Below, piece after piece: positions 50,990 through 59,424 of a stretch of 64,000 nucleotides of DNA. The position numbers and the translations under genes are program-made. How positions within the stretch are numbered: the first letter of the stretch is position 1; the number at the start of each line of letters is the position of its first letter. This stretch comes from Bifidobacterium asteroides (GTDB lineage: Bacteria; Actinomycetota; Actinomycetes; Actinomycetales; Bifidobacteriaceae), in the NCBI RefSeq assembly GCF_003202755.1, contig NZ_QGLK01000001.1:434001-498000 (forward strand), in the 5' to 3' direction. The notes beneath the pieces are model-generated. The model had not been told where the DNA came from, searched no databases, and was given only the letters and a program-made list of their open reading frames with translations.

Positions 50990-52297
50990 CTAGTCCTTGA
51001 CGTCCATGTCTTTGACACCTGATGTATAGGCATCCTTGATGGCGCTCAGGGTTTGATCTGGGTTCTTAGTGCCATTGACAAGCTCCTGAAGAGCAGCCGG
51101 TATGGCATCTGTCAGATTGGCAGCCGGGTAGTCAGGGTAATAGGAGAGTGCGTTCTTCTTGGAGAACTTTGCATACTCCTCGGCCATGGCCTTGTTCTTG
51201 GGGTTGTCGATGCTGCTGTTGTCGGCGGCCAGAGGGATCCCGCCGTGCTTGGCGATACCATTCTGCTCCTTCTTGGAGAGGACAATGTCGATCAGCTGAG
51301 CGGCTAGTTCCTTGTGCTTGCTCTTCTCGGGAATGGTCAGTAGATTGCCGGTGCATCCCTGTGCGAACTTAGAACCAGGCAGAATAGAAGCATCCCAGTC
51401 GAAGTTCTTGATCTGCTCCACAAAACGACCTTGGTTCCAGGTGCCGGTCTGATAGATCGGGTACTCGCCCTTGATAAAGGAAGTTGTGGTGTCCTCGGCC
51501 TTGAGACCGGTGGCATTACGGGAGATGTATCCCTTGTTGAGCCAGTCATTCAAGGTCTCAGTTGCGTAGGTAAGGGACGGGTCTTTCCAATTTACCGGGT
51601 GCTTGTACATCTGCCAATCTTGAATGAAGCCCTTGTCTGCCTTGGTGGAGATCAACTGCCACCAGAGCCAGAGGACACCGAACTCACCGGCATCAGCTGC
51701 GATGGGTGTCACGCCTGCATCCTTGAACTTTTGGCAGGCTTCTTCGAACTCGGCTAGAGTGGTTGGTTCCTTGATGTTGTGCTTGGCAAACAGATCCTTG
51801 TTGTAGTAGACACGTTGGTATTCTGCATAATTGGGGGCGCCATACCAAGTGTCGCCGTCCATAACGCCCTTATCGTCATACCTGGCCATGGAGGAATCTG
51901 CGGTGGTCACTTTCTTGTCCCATCCATACTTCTTGACATAGGGGCCCAAGTCAGTGAGGAGTCCCATGGAGGAGAGCATGCCGGCGCTGCCGTTGCCTCT
52001 GTTGGATTCCATAATGTCTGGAGCCTGGTCAGAATTGAGGAATTGGCTGCTATTCTGCGCAATCTGGGCAAAGGACTTTACTTCGAATTTAACTTTGACC
52101 CCTGTCTTCTTAGTGAAATCGGCTGCAGCTTCTTTCCAAGCCATGGTTTGAGCAGAGGTCTCTTTGTCATAATGCCAGAAGGAAATGCTCTCCGGCTTCT
52201 GTTCTTCTGACTGACTTCCGCTGCTTCCGCATGCTGACAGGGTCGCTACTGTCGAGGCGGCAACTAATAAGGTAGCTAGCGCTTTCTTCATTCTCAT
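50990..52297 (-). CDS. sugar ABC transporter substrate-binding lipoprotein
   Basis: A 435-residue extracellular solute-binding protein of the CUT1 class. The signal peptide has a lipobox (TVATLSAC), so Cys is lipidated after cleavage and the protein sits on the outer face of the membrane. SISFWHYDKETSAQTMAW begins the type 1 sugar-binding fold. The ATG at 52297 is chosen because GGAAAG lies 8 bases upstream; a GTG at 52306 would overlap that site. The promoter and a LacI-type operator are directly upstream. The ligand cannot be deduced. Confidence 0.92.
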   Translation of the reverse strand: MRMKKALATLLVAASTVATLSACGSSGSQSEEQKPESISFWHYDKETSAQTMAWKEAAADFTKKTGVKVKFEVKSFAQIAQNSSQFLNSDQAPDIMESNRGNGSAGMLSSMGLLTDLGPYVKKYGWDKKVTTADSSMARYDDKGVMDGDTWYGAPNYAEYQRVYYNKDLFAKHNIKEPTTLAEFEEACQKFKDAGVTPIAADAGEFGVLWLWWQLISTKADKGFIQDWQMYKHPVNWKDPSLTYATETLNDWLNKGYISRNATGLKAEDTTTSFIKGEYPIYQTGTWNQGRFVEQIKNFDWDASILPGSKFAQGCTGNLLTIPEKSKHKELAAQLIDIVLSKKEQNGIAKHGGIPLAADNSSIDNPKNKAMAEEYAKFSKKNALSYYPDYPAANLTDAIPAALQELVNGTKNPDQTLSAIKDAYTSGVKDMDVKD

Positions 52298-52339
52298 GTT
52301 CTTCACTTTCCTTTTTGTTGCTTAGTAAAACGATTTGGT

Positions 52340-52357
52340 AATCGAAACGTTTCGATT
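52340..52357 (-). promoter_or_regulatory. LacI-family operator at the ABC operon
   Basis: AATCGAAACGTTTCGATT is a perfect 18-base palindrome lying between the promoter and the binding-protein start. Its core GAAACGTTTC also occurs before the neighbouring lacI-family gene, identifying that regulator as the likely binder. Confidence 0.8.
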
Positions 52358-52374
52358 AAGAAAAATATGCCTCC

Positions 52375-52404
52375 ATTATTTATTTATGAACATAAAATTG
52401 TGAA
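52375..52404 (-). promoter_or_regulatory. promoter of the sugar ABC operon
   Basis: On the minus strand TTCACA (52399-52404) and AATAAT (52375-52380) are 18 bases apart. The transcript would start about 10 bases before the operator, so a bound repressor would block it. Confidence 0.5.
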
Positions 52405-52477
52405 TATCGGTTAAAACTCATAAGGCTGAGGAGCTTCATCGCTCTGCCGTGCTGATCACAACGTATATGTTTTTATT

Positions 52478-53518
52478 TCATATCGTGCCTCCCTCATTTC
52501 GAGACCGAACGTTAGCCAAGGAACCACGATCGACCAGATTTGGTTTAAAAAGACGCACGACCCCTCGTATATCGCGTTTATTCTCTATGGCATCGCGAAG
52601 GATACTTACGGCTCCGGTGCACAGCTTGCCAGGGGTAAATGGGATTTCACTGATTGGCTGATGAAGAAATTCCTTCTCTAATAGTGTTCCACAGGAGAGG
52701 ACAGAGCAATCATCTGGTATAGAGATTCCGGCATTTTGCATGGAATCCACAACAGCATTGAGTACATCCGAGCCAGACTGATTGATAAGGGCTGTAGGAT
52801 GTGCCGGACCGTTGATAATGCTACGGGTAAATCGATCGGCATCGAAGTTGTGATGATCCACCTGTTCCGATTCGATCAAAGTGATACCCAGGGCTTTTGT
52901 TTCCTTGAGTAGTGCTTCGTAGAACAGAATCATGTAACCTGCTCCGCGCTGATAATCCTCCTCCTGGCCCCTGAGAAAGGCGATGGTATGATGTCCAAGG
53001 CGATAGAGGATTCTCGCGGCCATTTGTCCCATTTTAGTGAAGTCAAGGTCGATACAGGCACAGTCCTGATGTTCGGTTGGGTAGCCGATGGCCACACACG
53101 GTTTGCTGTACAGATGAGCTAGGGCGGCCCGTTGATCCTTGTGCATCAAGTCGAGAAGGATCACCCCTTCGACTAAATTGCTACCTGTCACTCGTTGGAT
53201 ATCGATCACAGCCTCTTCGCTGGTTAATATGAGTACGTCGTACCCAGCGTCCTTGGCCTGCTTAGCTGTTTCCAGAAAATACGCATTGTATTGGGTCTGG
53301 TTCATTTCATCGCGGATGGGTTCGCTTATGGCAATGATTCGATTGTGTCCGCCCCGCAGGCGCTGCGCGCTCGCATTGGGAATATAGCCCAGCTTCTCTA
53401 CTGCTTGGCGAACTTTTTCAGCGGTCTTCGGAGAGATGGATCGCTTGCCTGAAAAGACATAAGAGACTGTGCTCACGGATACTCCGGCCAGTCGAGCCAC
53501 ATCCTTTATGCCAGGCAT
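52478..53518 (-). CDS. LacI-family transcriptional regulator
   Basis: A 346-residue repressor. The helix-turn-helix is IKDVARLAGVSVSTVSYVFSG, followed by the hinge YIPNASAQRLRGG that contacts the minor groove. The effector domain resembles a periplasmic sugar-binding fold. The start at 53518 is preferred since GAGGTGGAG lies immediately upstream; an in-frame ATG pair at 53551 lies against the operator. It sits upstream of, and in the same direction as, the ABC operon, separated by ~180 bases, and the same palindrome precedes both. It therefore very likely represses the transporter and itself. The inducer is unknown. Confidence 0.92.
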   Translation of the reverse strand: MPGIKDVARLAGVSVSTVSYVFSGKRSISPKTAEKVRQAVEKLGYIPNASAQRLRGGHNRIIAISEPIRDEMNQTQYNAYFLETAKQAKDAGYDVLILTSEEAVIDIQRVTGSNLVEGVILLDLMHKDQRAALAHLYSKPCVAIGYPTEHQDCACIDLDFTKMGQMAARILYRLGHHTIAFLRGQEEDYQRGAGYMILFYEALLKETKALGITLIESEQVDHHNFDADRFTRSIINGPAHPTALINQSGSDVLNAVVDSMQNAGISIPDDCSVLSCGTLLEKEFLHQPISEIPFTPGKLCTGAVSILRDAIENKRDIRGVVRLFKPNLVDRGSLANVRSRNEGGTI

Positions 53519-53551
53519 CTCCACCTCATCGTTATTGCTTACGATCATCAT

Positions 53552-53563
53552 CGAAACGTTTCA
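53552..53563 (-). promoter_or_regulatory. LacI-family operator at its own gene
   Basis: CGAAACGTTTC with palindromic core GAAACGTTTC (53553-53562) directly downstream of the promoter, over the expected transcription start. It matches the core of the operator at 52340-52357. Confidence 0.75.
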
Positions 53564-53570
53564 ACGAGTT

Positions 53571-53600
53571 ACAATAGCATAACATCTCGCGACAAGTCAA
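53571..53600 (-). promoter_or_regulatory. promoter of the lacI-family gene
   Basis: On the minus strand TTGACT (53595-53600) and TATTGT (53571-53576) with an 18-base spacer. The expected start coincides with the operator. Confidence 0.5.
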
Positions 53601-53994
53601 TATATCCAGAATCATGCTCGTGTCGATGCGAAATACCGGAAGACAGGCTGACCGATACCCCGTGGCTGTCGGCTGTGTTGATTTATGACATTGTAAGTGA
53701 AATGGCCACTTTATGGCTGATGCGTAGAAGTATCCTACAATTCATGTCGAGAAGAACGCTGTTGCCAACGCGGCCAATCCTATGCGTATACCGGAGTATT
53801 TGGCTTTGGACGGGCTTAAAGCGTCAGTGCCCGACCGAGCTGAGTAATTAACGCTGTTAATGAGGCGCTGTTTCCCGCTCGGCATGGTTGGCTAAACTTG
53901 TTCTGCATGAGCAGTGATTGGCTCGGGGGAGCCTCGGCCCCCTTGTCGGTCCGTACGCCTAGCGGAACCAACCGGATAATAAGGAAAGGAACCT
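53601..53994 (+). other. upstream region of pepN, no gene
   Basis: About 390 bases. It holds a TACAAT hexamer (53736-53741) without a good -35, the small palindrome TTAAC-GCT-GTTAA (53848-53860), and a GGGGGA/CCCCC inverted repeat at about 53926-53943. AAGGAAAGGAAC before the ATG is the pepN ribosome-binding site. The promoter was not identified with confidence. Confidence 0.4.
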
Positions 53995-56610
53995 ATGCCT
54001 GGAGCAAATTTGACTCGTGTGGAAGCCGAAGAGCGAGCCGTCGTCGTATCCAATGTCAGCTACAAGGTCAATCTTGACCTTACCAAGGGGCCTGCCACCT
54101 TCCCCTCCATAGCTTTGATCGACTTTGATGCCCGGCCGGGGGAGTCCACCTTTGTGGATCTGATCGCTGACCAGGTCAGCCTGATCGAGCTCAACGGCCG
54201 GCGTCTGGACCCGGCCCTGGCCTTCCGGGACGACCGGATTGAGCTTAACGACCTGCGCGAGCACAACCAGCTGCGGGTGGAGGCCCTCTGCCGTTATTCG
54301 CGCACAGGCGAGGGTCTGCATCGTAGCGTGGATCCCTCGGATGGCAACGTCTACCTCTACTCCCAGTTCGAGGTACCCGACGCCCGCAGGGTCTATGCTG
54401 TTTTCGACCAGCCGGACATCAAGGCCGTCTTCGACTTCACCGTGGATGCCCCCGCATCCTGGACGGTTCTGTCCAACATGCCTCCCGCCTCCCATCAGGA
54501 CCTGGACAGCCGCACCGCCGAGGGAACCCTGGAGGGCGGCCGCACCGAGGGCGTGACCCGTTGGGTCTTCCAGACCACCCCGGTCATGAGCTCCTACCTG
54601 ACCGCCTTCGCCGCCGGACCCTACGCCCAATGGACCAGCGAGTATCAGAACGAGGATGGACGGACCATCCCTATGGGCCTGTACTGCCGACAGGCGCTGA
54701 AGGACTCCCTGGACGGAGATGCCGAATACCTCTTCGACGTGACCAAGAAAGGCTTCGCCTTCTACGCCAAGACCTGGGACCTGCCCTTCCCCTGGGCTAA
54801 GTACGACCAGATTTTCGTGCCCGAATACAATGCGGGCGCCATGGAGAATATCGGCCTGGTCACTTTCCGTGATTCCTACGTCTTCGAGTCCAAGGCCACC
54901 GGGGCCCAGATCAACCGCCGTGTGGAGACCGTCCTGCACGAGCTGGCCCACATGTGGTTTGGCGACCTGGTGACCATGAAGTGGTGGAATGATCTGTGGC
55001 TGAACGAGTCCTTCGCTGAGTTCATGTCGACTCTGGCCACTGCCGAGGCCACCGAGTGGACTGACGACTGGGCCACCTTCTGCTCCGGGGAGAAGAGCTG
55101 GGCCCTGACCGAGGACCAGCTGCCCACCACGCATCCTGTGGTGGCCCCAATCCGTGACCTGCATGATACCGAGGTCAACTTCGACGGCATCACCTATGCC
55201 AAGGGCGGTTCTGTGTTGAAGCAGCTGGTCGCCTACGTGGGCCGTGATCGCTTCTTCCAAGGCATTCACAACTATCTGACGGCCCATGCCCACTGCAACG
55301 CAACCCTGAAGGATCTGCTGACCGAGCTGGAGAAGACCGGCGGCCGCGACCTGGACAACTGGTCCCGGCTTTGGCTTGAGGAGGCTGGCATCACCACGCT
55401 GACCAGCCAGGTGCAGACCGACGAGCAGGGGACCATCACCGCTATGCGGATCGACCAGACCGCTCCCGAGGAGCATCCCGTCCTGCGTCCGCATCGCCTG
55501 GCTGTGGGATTCTATGACGAGGATCAGTCCGGCAAGGTGGTGCGTACAGACCGGTTCGAGCTGGATCTGGACGGCCAGGGAGCCGAAGTGCCCCAGGTCG
55601 TTGGCAAGAAGCGACCGGCCCTGATTCTGATCAACGACGACGACCTGACCTACGCCAAGCTGCGCCTGGATCAGGACTCCCTGGAGTATGCCACGCAGAA
55701 CCTGTACCGGATCGAGGACCGTCTGGCTCGGGCCGTGGTCTGGCTCAGCCTGTGGGACATGACCAGGGATGCGCAGTTCCCTGCTGAGCGCTTCATCAGC
55801 CTGAGCTTGAAGGCACTGGCCACTGAGCACCAGTCCACCACCTTCCGCTACGCCCTGTCCCAGATTTCGACAGCTGCCCACCATTTCACCGCTTCCCGTC
55901 GCCGTCAGCCCATGCTGCAGCTGGTGGCCAGCACGCTCTGGGATCTGGCCATGAAGGCCCAACCGGGTTCGGACGAGCAATTCCAGCTGGTCCGAACCTA
56001 CCTGGGCTACGGGGACGATGCCGACTTCGAGGATCATGCCCGGGGTCTGCTGAGCGGCGACCTGAAGCTGGAGGGACTGACCATCGACAACAACACCCGT
56101 TGGCTGATCATCCACGCCTTGTCTGCCCACGACCTGCTGGCTGACGGCGAGATCGACCGGGAGCTGGCCGCGAAAGACACCACGGAGAACCGCGAGTTCG
56201 CCATGGGCGCTCGGGCCGCTCGTCCGACGGCTGAGACCAAGGCCTGGGCCTGGGATCAGGCTCTGCACAACGAGGATCTGACCAACTCGCAGATCGAGGC
56301 CTTGGCCGACGGCTTCTCCGGCTCCGGGGACCAGGAGCTTTTCGCACCCTACGTAAACCGCTTCTTTGCGGCCGTAGACGAGGTCTGGACCCAGAAGACC
56401 TTCCACATCGCGGAGACCCTGCTCAACCCCCTGTCGGCAGGCGGGCTCTACCCGACTAAGGCTGATCCGGCTGCCCTGGTCAAGGCGGGCGACGCCTGGC
56501 TGGCCGACCACGCCGAGGCTCCCAAGGCTCTGCGCGGGATGATCATCCAGAATACGGAGTCCTCCAGGCGCATCCTCAAGGTCCGCGAATACAACGAGCG
56601 TCTGCGCTGA
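53995..56610 (+). CDS. pepN: aminopeptidase N (M1 family)
   Basis: Zinc aminopeptidase of 871 aa that trims N-terminal residues from peptides in the cytoplasm. The exopeptidase motif GAMENIGLV lies near residue 282. The zinc site is H315-E-L-A-H319 with the third ligand E338 (NESFAEF). The catalytic Tyr is in the TYAKGGSVLKQL stretch. No signal peptide is seen. The length and the ERAP1-like C-terminal domain (about 540-871) are normal for actinobacterial PepN. It is GC-rich like the core genes and separates two lower-GC accessory stretches. Confidence 0.95.
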   Translation: MPGANLTRVEAEERAVVVSNVSYKVNLDLTKGPATFPSIALIDFDARPGESTFVDLIADQVSLIELNGRRLDPALAFRDDRIELNDLREHNQLRVEALCRYSRTGEGLHRSVDPSDGNVYLYSQFEVPDARRVYAVFDQPDIKAVFDFTVDAPASWTVLSNMPPASHQDLDSRTAEGTLEGGRTEGVTRWVFQTTPVMSSYLTAFAAGPYAQWTSEYQNEDGRTIPMGLYCRQALKDSLDGDAEYLFDVTKKGFAFYAKTWDLPFPWAKYDQIFVPEYNAGAMENIGLVTFRDSYVFESKATGAQINRRVETVLHELAHMWFGDLVTMKWWNDLWLNESFAEFMSTLATAEATEWTDDWATFCSGEKSWALTEDQLPTTHPVVAPIRDLHDTEVNFDGITYAKGGSVLKQLVAYVGRDRFFQGIHNYLTAHAHCNATLKDLLTELEKTGGRDLDNWSRLWLEEAGITTLTSQVQTDEQGTITAMRIDQTAPEEHPVLRPHRLAVGFYDEDQSGKVVRTDRFELDLDGQGAEVPQVVGKKRPALILINDDDLTYAKLRLDQDSLEYATQNLYRIEDRLARAVVWLSLWDMTRDAQFPAERFISLSLKALATEHQSTTFRYALSQISTAAHHFTASRRRQPMLQLVASTLWDLAMKAQPGSDEQFQLVRTYLGYGDDADFEDHARGLLSGDLKLEGLTIDNNTRWLIIHALSAHDLLADGEIDRELAAKDTTENREFAMGARAARPTAETKAWAWDQALHNEDLTNSQIEALADGFSGSGDQELFAPYVNRFFAAVDEVWTQKTFHIAETLLNPLSAGGLYPTKADPAALVKAGDAWLADHAEAPKALRGMIIQNTESSRRILKVREYNERLR

Positions 56611-56617
56611 GTATTCC

Positions 56618-56656
56618 GCCCGCCCCGGCCAGAGTGGCGATGGGTAAGGGGCGGGC
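56618..56656 (+). terminator. possible pepN terminator stem-loop
   Basis: GCCCGCCCC (56618-56626) pairs with GGGGCGGGC (56648-56656) around a 21-base loop. It begins 8 bases after the pepN stop. No T-run follows, so efficiency is doubtful. Confidence 0.4.
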
Positions 56657-56894
56657 CATAACGAATCTGTCGATGGTACGTGATGCTGTTGTATTGGTCT
56701 ACCGTTTATATCATGATCCTGATTTTGGTTGGATTGGAAATTCGAAGTTCTCCGCGAGTGGACTTTCCAGTGGTCTTTTTAACGTTGATTTTGAGAGAGT
56801 GAACAAGCAACTAACGGTAAAGTTAGAGACGAACAGGGGGGCAGAGGCTGGACTATCCGGTTGGAAGTTGATAGAATTTAATAATTCTCATTAG
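56634..56894 (+). CDS. short hypothetical frame, possibly a gene fragment
   Basis: An 86-codon frame whose ATG lies inside the pepN stem-loop, with no ribosome-binding site. The protein is hydrophilic and includes YRLYHDPDFGWIGNSK; I recognise no family. Base composition falls sharply within it from core-like to AT-rich. It may be the tail of a lost gene or not a gene at all. Confidence 0.2.
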   Translation: MAMGKGRAITNLSMVRDAVVLVYRLYHDPDFGWIGNSKFSASGLSSGLFNVDFERVNKQLTVKLETNRGAEAGLSGWKLIEFNNSH

Positions 56895-57608
56895 AAAAGT
56901 TCGGTTATTGTAAATTCGTTGCTTCTCGCGGGGTGGCTAATTGAGGTATAGTCACCCCTAGCGCTGTGATATTTATATATATAAATGCGCATATACCTCT
57001 GTGAACTCTAAAGATATTCTAAAAGTTCTTGCCGGTTTTGTTTTTATTGACTCTTGGGCAACATTCAAATAAATTTTTAAATATTGTCCATAGGCCGATA
57101 GCTCTGTCTGTGGTTGTAAGCCTTAACGATCGACACAATGTTAGGGATAATTTGTCACTCTGGAGACTGTTCTAAGAAAGAAATTCAGTCATAAAACAAG
57201 GTCTGAATGATCGGAAGCAAGTTGCCACAAGAAGAATCTGAGCCCAAATAGCTGTGATTAAAATTGATGATTTTGAAAGAACATCAACCGGTTCTCATGC
57301 TCTATTACAATCTGTGGGATAACTTCTCTAGATTGACAGGGTCATTGCCATGCAGATCTTCGACGTGGTGAGAAGGCTGCAGTGATCTAGTTATTGGTGC
57401 AGTGCCTCAAAGCTGCGGTTAACCTACTTTGCGGCATTCAACAGACAACCTCATTCTTGTAGGTAAAGACCATAGCATTTGGAAATCAATCAGATTTATA
57501 AGCTTAAGAGCAAAGTAGATTTATGGAGGAAATGCGGCGTGACTGGTAGTTTGAGCGTATTGGAGAATCATACTCATATTATTACGAGAGATGAGAGAGG
57601 GAAAAGGT
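56895..57608. other. AT-rich intergenic region at the left edge of the accessory island
   Basis: About 710 bases without a supportable gene; stops are frequent in all frames. It contains a 10-base-pair hairpin (GGGGTGGCTA at 56930-56939 with TAGTCACCCC at 56949-56958, one G-T) and a perfect AT palindrome ATTTATATATATAAAT (56971-56986). TTGAGC (57551-57556) and CATATT (57575-57580), 18 apart, could be the promoter of the GntR gene. No transposase or att site could be identified. Confidence 0.45.
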
Positions 57609-58271
57609 ATGGCAGCACGCCCATTGAATACTCAACTTTTGGGTGAACAAATTGTCAATGAGTTAAGGACACAGATAATTCACGGTGAGATTGCTCAGGG
57701 CTCCCATTTGGTTGAAACTGATATTGCTGACCAATATGAGGTTAGTCGCGGTCCAGTTCGTGATGCATTCAACCGCCTTGTGAATGAAGGGCTTGTCGTA
57801 CGTAAGAAACGTGGCTGTGTGGTGCGCGGTCTATCAGAAAAAGACGTACGAGACATGTATGAGGTGCGTGCAGCTTTCGAAGAGATAGCAGCTAATCATG
57901 TGGTCAGGGATCCAGATAAGACCGATTGGGCTGGTATGGAACAATGTATAGCTGGTATGAGGCAAGCTCTTGAAGTGGGGAATTCCGATACCTATGCACA
58001 ACAGGATTTAGATTTTCATGACGCATTGATCAAGAATTCTCATAATAGGCGGGTGATTGACTTCTGGTCGACTTTCATGCCAACCTTCTCCGTTATGCTA
58101 CAGGTCACTAATGCACAAGATATTGATCTGAATCCTTCATTCCATGACCATGAAGAAATTTTAAAATCATTGAAATCAGGTAAGCCTGCGGATGTGAAAA
58201 GCCTGGTCGACCGCCATTTAAATGGCTCTTTAAATAGAATGATAAGAGCGTTGAAGAAATTAAAGCGTTGA
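57609..58271 (+). CDS. GntR-family (FadR subfamily) transcriptional regulator
   Basis: A 220-residue regulator: winged helix at about 10-75 (GEQIVNELRTQIIHGEI, VSRGPVRDAFNRLVNEGLV) followed by an all-helical FCD domain (MYEVRAAFEEIAANHV, DLDFHDALIKNSHNR), which typically binds small carboxylic acids through a metal. The start at 57609 has a GAGAGGG stretch upstream; 57591 is an in-frame alternative. It converges with the DUF4862 gene. Three GTCAAC/GTTGAC repeats at the aldolase promoter are its likely target. NanR, the sialic-acid repressor, belongs to this class. Confidence 0.88.
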   Translation: MAARPLNTQLLGEQIVNELRTQIIHGEIAQGSHLVETDIADQYEVSRGPVRDAFNRLVNEGLVVRKKRGCVVRGLSEKDVRDMYEVRAAFEEIAANHVVRDPDKTDWAGMEQCIAGMRQALEVGNSDTYAQQDLDFHDALIKNSHNRRVIDFWSTFMPTFSVMLQVTNAQDIDLNPSFHDHEEILKSLKSGKPADVKSLVDRHLNGSLNRMIRALKKLKR

Positions 58272-58278
58272 GCGTGGC

Positions 58279-59295
58279 TTACTCGCTGTTTGCGTTATCG
58301 AGCAGTTCTATTGTCCTACGTAATAAGGCTATTCTTTTTCCAATTGGAGCGTTTAGCGGGCGTGCAGAAATTTTCACGCCTTCATACAATAGATTGGGCC
58401 CGACGGCCCTCTTGGCTGCGGCTATGCGCTGCTCGGTGAGTAAAGACCTTGGTTCATCTAAATCGACTGAACGATGTAAATTTGGCGGACAATGGGAATC
58501 AGACCATGCAGGTCCAAACTTGGTTGGTTCGTCCGCTACCCCCGAGAACATCATTCCCCGCAGAACATTATTAATGCTGCATTGGCGTATTTGGTTCTCA
58601 ACTAAATTTGGATTGCGTAATTCGATTGCGCTTCTTGCCCAATTAATAGACATTGCAGCTGGTGTCGTTACTCTGGTACCGCAGACTGCTGATAGCGCTG
58701 CTAATTCCATATTAAGGGGCAGAAAACCTTTAGATGGAAGGTGCCATCTAACGGCTGCATCGCAATGTTCGATGCAGACTATTGCACCTGACCAGTCCCA
58801 GGACGTGATTTCTTCCAGTGAGTGTTTGAAAGCCGAAATCGATTCCTGGATCTGCACCGAATTACTTGGCGCGCTCTGGATTTCCACGGCGAGGATTTTG
58901 TGATTGCCGACTGTATTAATTGCCTTGACTGTCTGGCATGCTCTTTCCATCATTGTTAAGGCGGCATCCCTGCCTTCTTTATCGATTGAAGCCAGACCGA
59001 ACTGGGGGTTGTTGGCTATACATTCCATGGTTGCTGTAATCATCGTGAACACATGTTTTGTACCTGTGGGGAGCGAGGACCAGAGCCGATCCTGATTAGC
59101 TCGATAACTGTTTGACAGATAAGGAATTTCAAGCCCATTGCAGAGGTGTTCATTGAAAGCGGCCTGAATTAGCTCGATTTGCTGGGTTGGATCTGGCTCA
59201 GCAAGGGGGTAAAGCCCTATTATCCGGTAAGGAATGGAATTGGTCTTATACTCGGCTTCTACCGGCCTGCTAGTTTCTTTTCGATTGGATCCCAT
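58279..59295 (-). CDS. DUF4862 family protein
   Basis: A 338-residue cytoplasmic protein I place in DUF4862, a family with a probable TIM-barrel shape related to sugar isomerase/epimerase folds. Visible features are YRIIGLYPLAEP at the N-terminus, LEIPYLSNSY, VCIEHCDAAV (a metal-binding type EHCD), and INWARSAIELRN. The EHCD and other acidic/His positions could hold a divalent metal, as in xylose-isomerase-like epimerases. AGAGGAA precedes the ATG. It diverges from the aldolase gene, sharing the control region with it. No activity is established for the family; an isomerase or epimerase step in the local sugar pathway is inferred. Confidence 0.75.
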   Translation of the reverse strand: MGSNRKETSRPVEAEYKTNSIPYRIIGLYPLAEPDPTQQIELIQAAFNEHLCNGLEIPYLSNSYRANQDRLWSSLPTGTKHVFTMITATMECIANNPQFGLASIDKEGRDAALTMMERACQTVKAINTVGNHKILAVEIQSAPSNSVQIQESISAFKHSLEEITSWDWSGAIVCIEHCDAAVRWHLPSKGFLPLNMELAALSAVCGTRVTTPAAMSINWARSAIELRNPNLVENQIRQCSINNVLRGMMFSGVADEPTKFGPAWSDSHCPPNLHRSVDLDEPRSLLTEQRIAAAKRAVGPNLLYEGVKISARPLNAPIGKRIALLRRTIELLDNANSE

Positions 59296-59342
59296 CTGAA
59301 TTCCTCTCTAATTATTCCGATTGGCTTCAAGCAGGTGCTTCC

Positions 59343-59371
59343 TTGCGTGAACGATAGATATATGTTATAAC
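59343..59371 (+). promoter_or_regulatory. promoter of the aldolase operon
   Basis: TTGCGT (59343-59348), 17 bases, TATAAC (59366-59371). The operator repeats start 2 bases after the -10 box, so a bound regulator would block polymerase. Confidence 0.7.
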
Positions 59372-59372
59372 G

Positions 59373-59406
59373 GTCAACAGTTATCAGTCAACAGTTGACG
59401 GTTAAC
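59373..59406 (+). promoter_or_regulatory. tandem GntR-type operator repeats
   Basis: GTCAACAGTTATC (59373-59385), the perfect palindrome GTCAACAGTTGAC (59387-59399) and GTTGACGGTTAAC (59394-59406). The first two are 14 bases apart and the third overlaps the second. Their place between the -10 box and the ribosome-binding site fits repression by the local GntR protein. Confidence 0.7.
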
Positions 59407-59424
59407 AATCATCACGGAGGAGAA

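Noticed and set aside
53959-56511. 850-codon open frame antisense to pepN
   Set aside because: Shadow of pepN, whose zinc motif and GAMEN motif are intact.
57240-57500. Possible transposase or sugar-kinase remnant
   Set aside because: Short translatable pieces with frequent stops; none resembles a known family well enough.
57532-57549. Five-codon frame before the GntR gene
   Set aside because: The GGAGGA is only one base from the ATG, too close for a normal start.
58268-58903. 211-codon plus-strand frame opposite DUF4862
   Set aside because: The minus-strand frame is longer, has a ribosome-binding site and family features.
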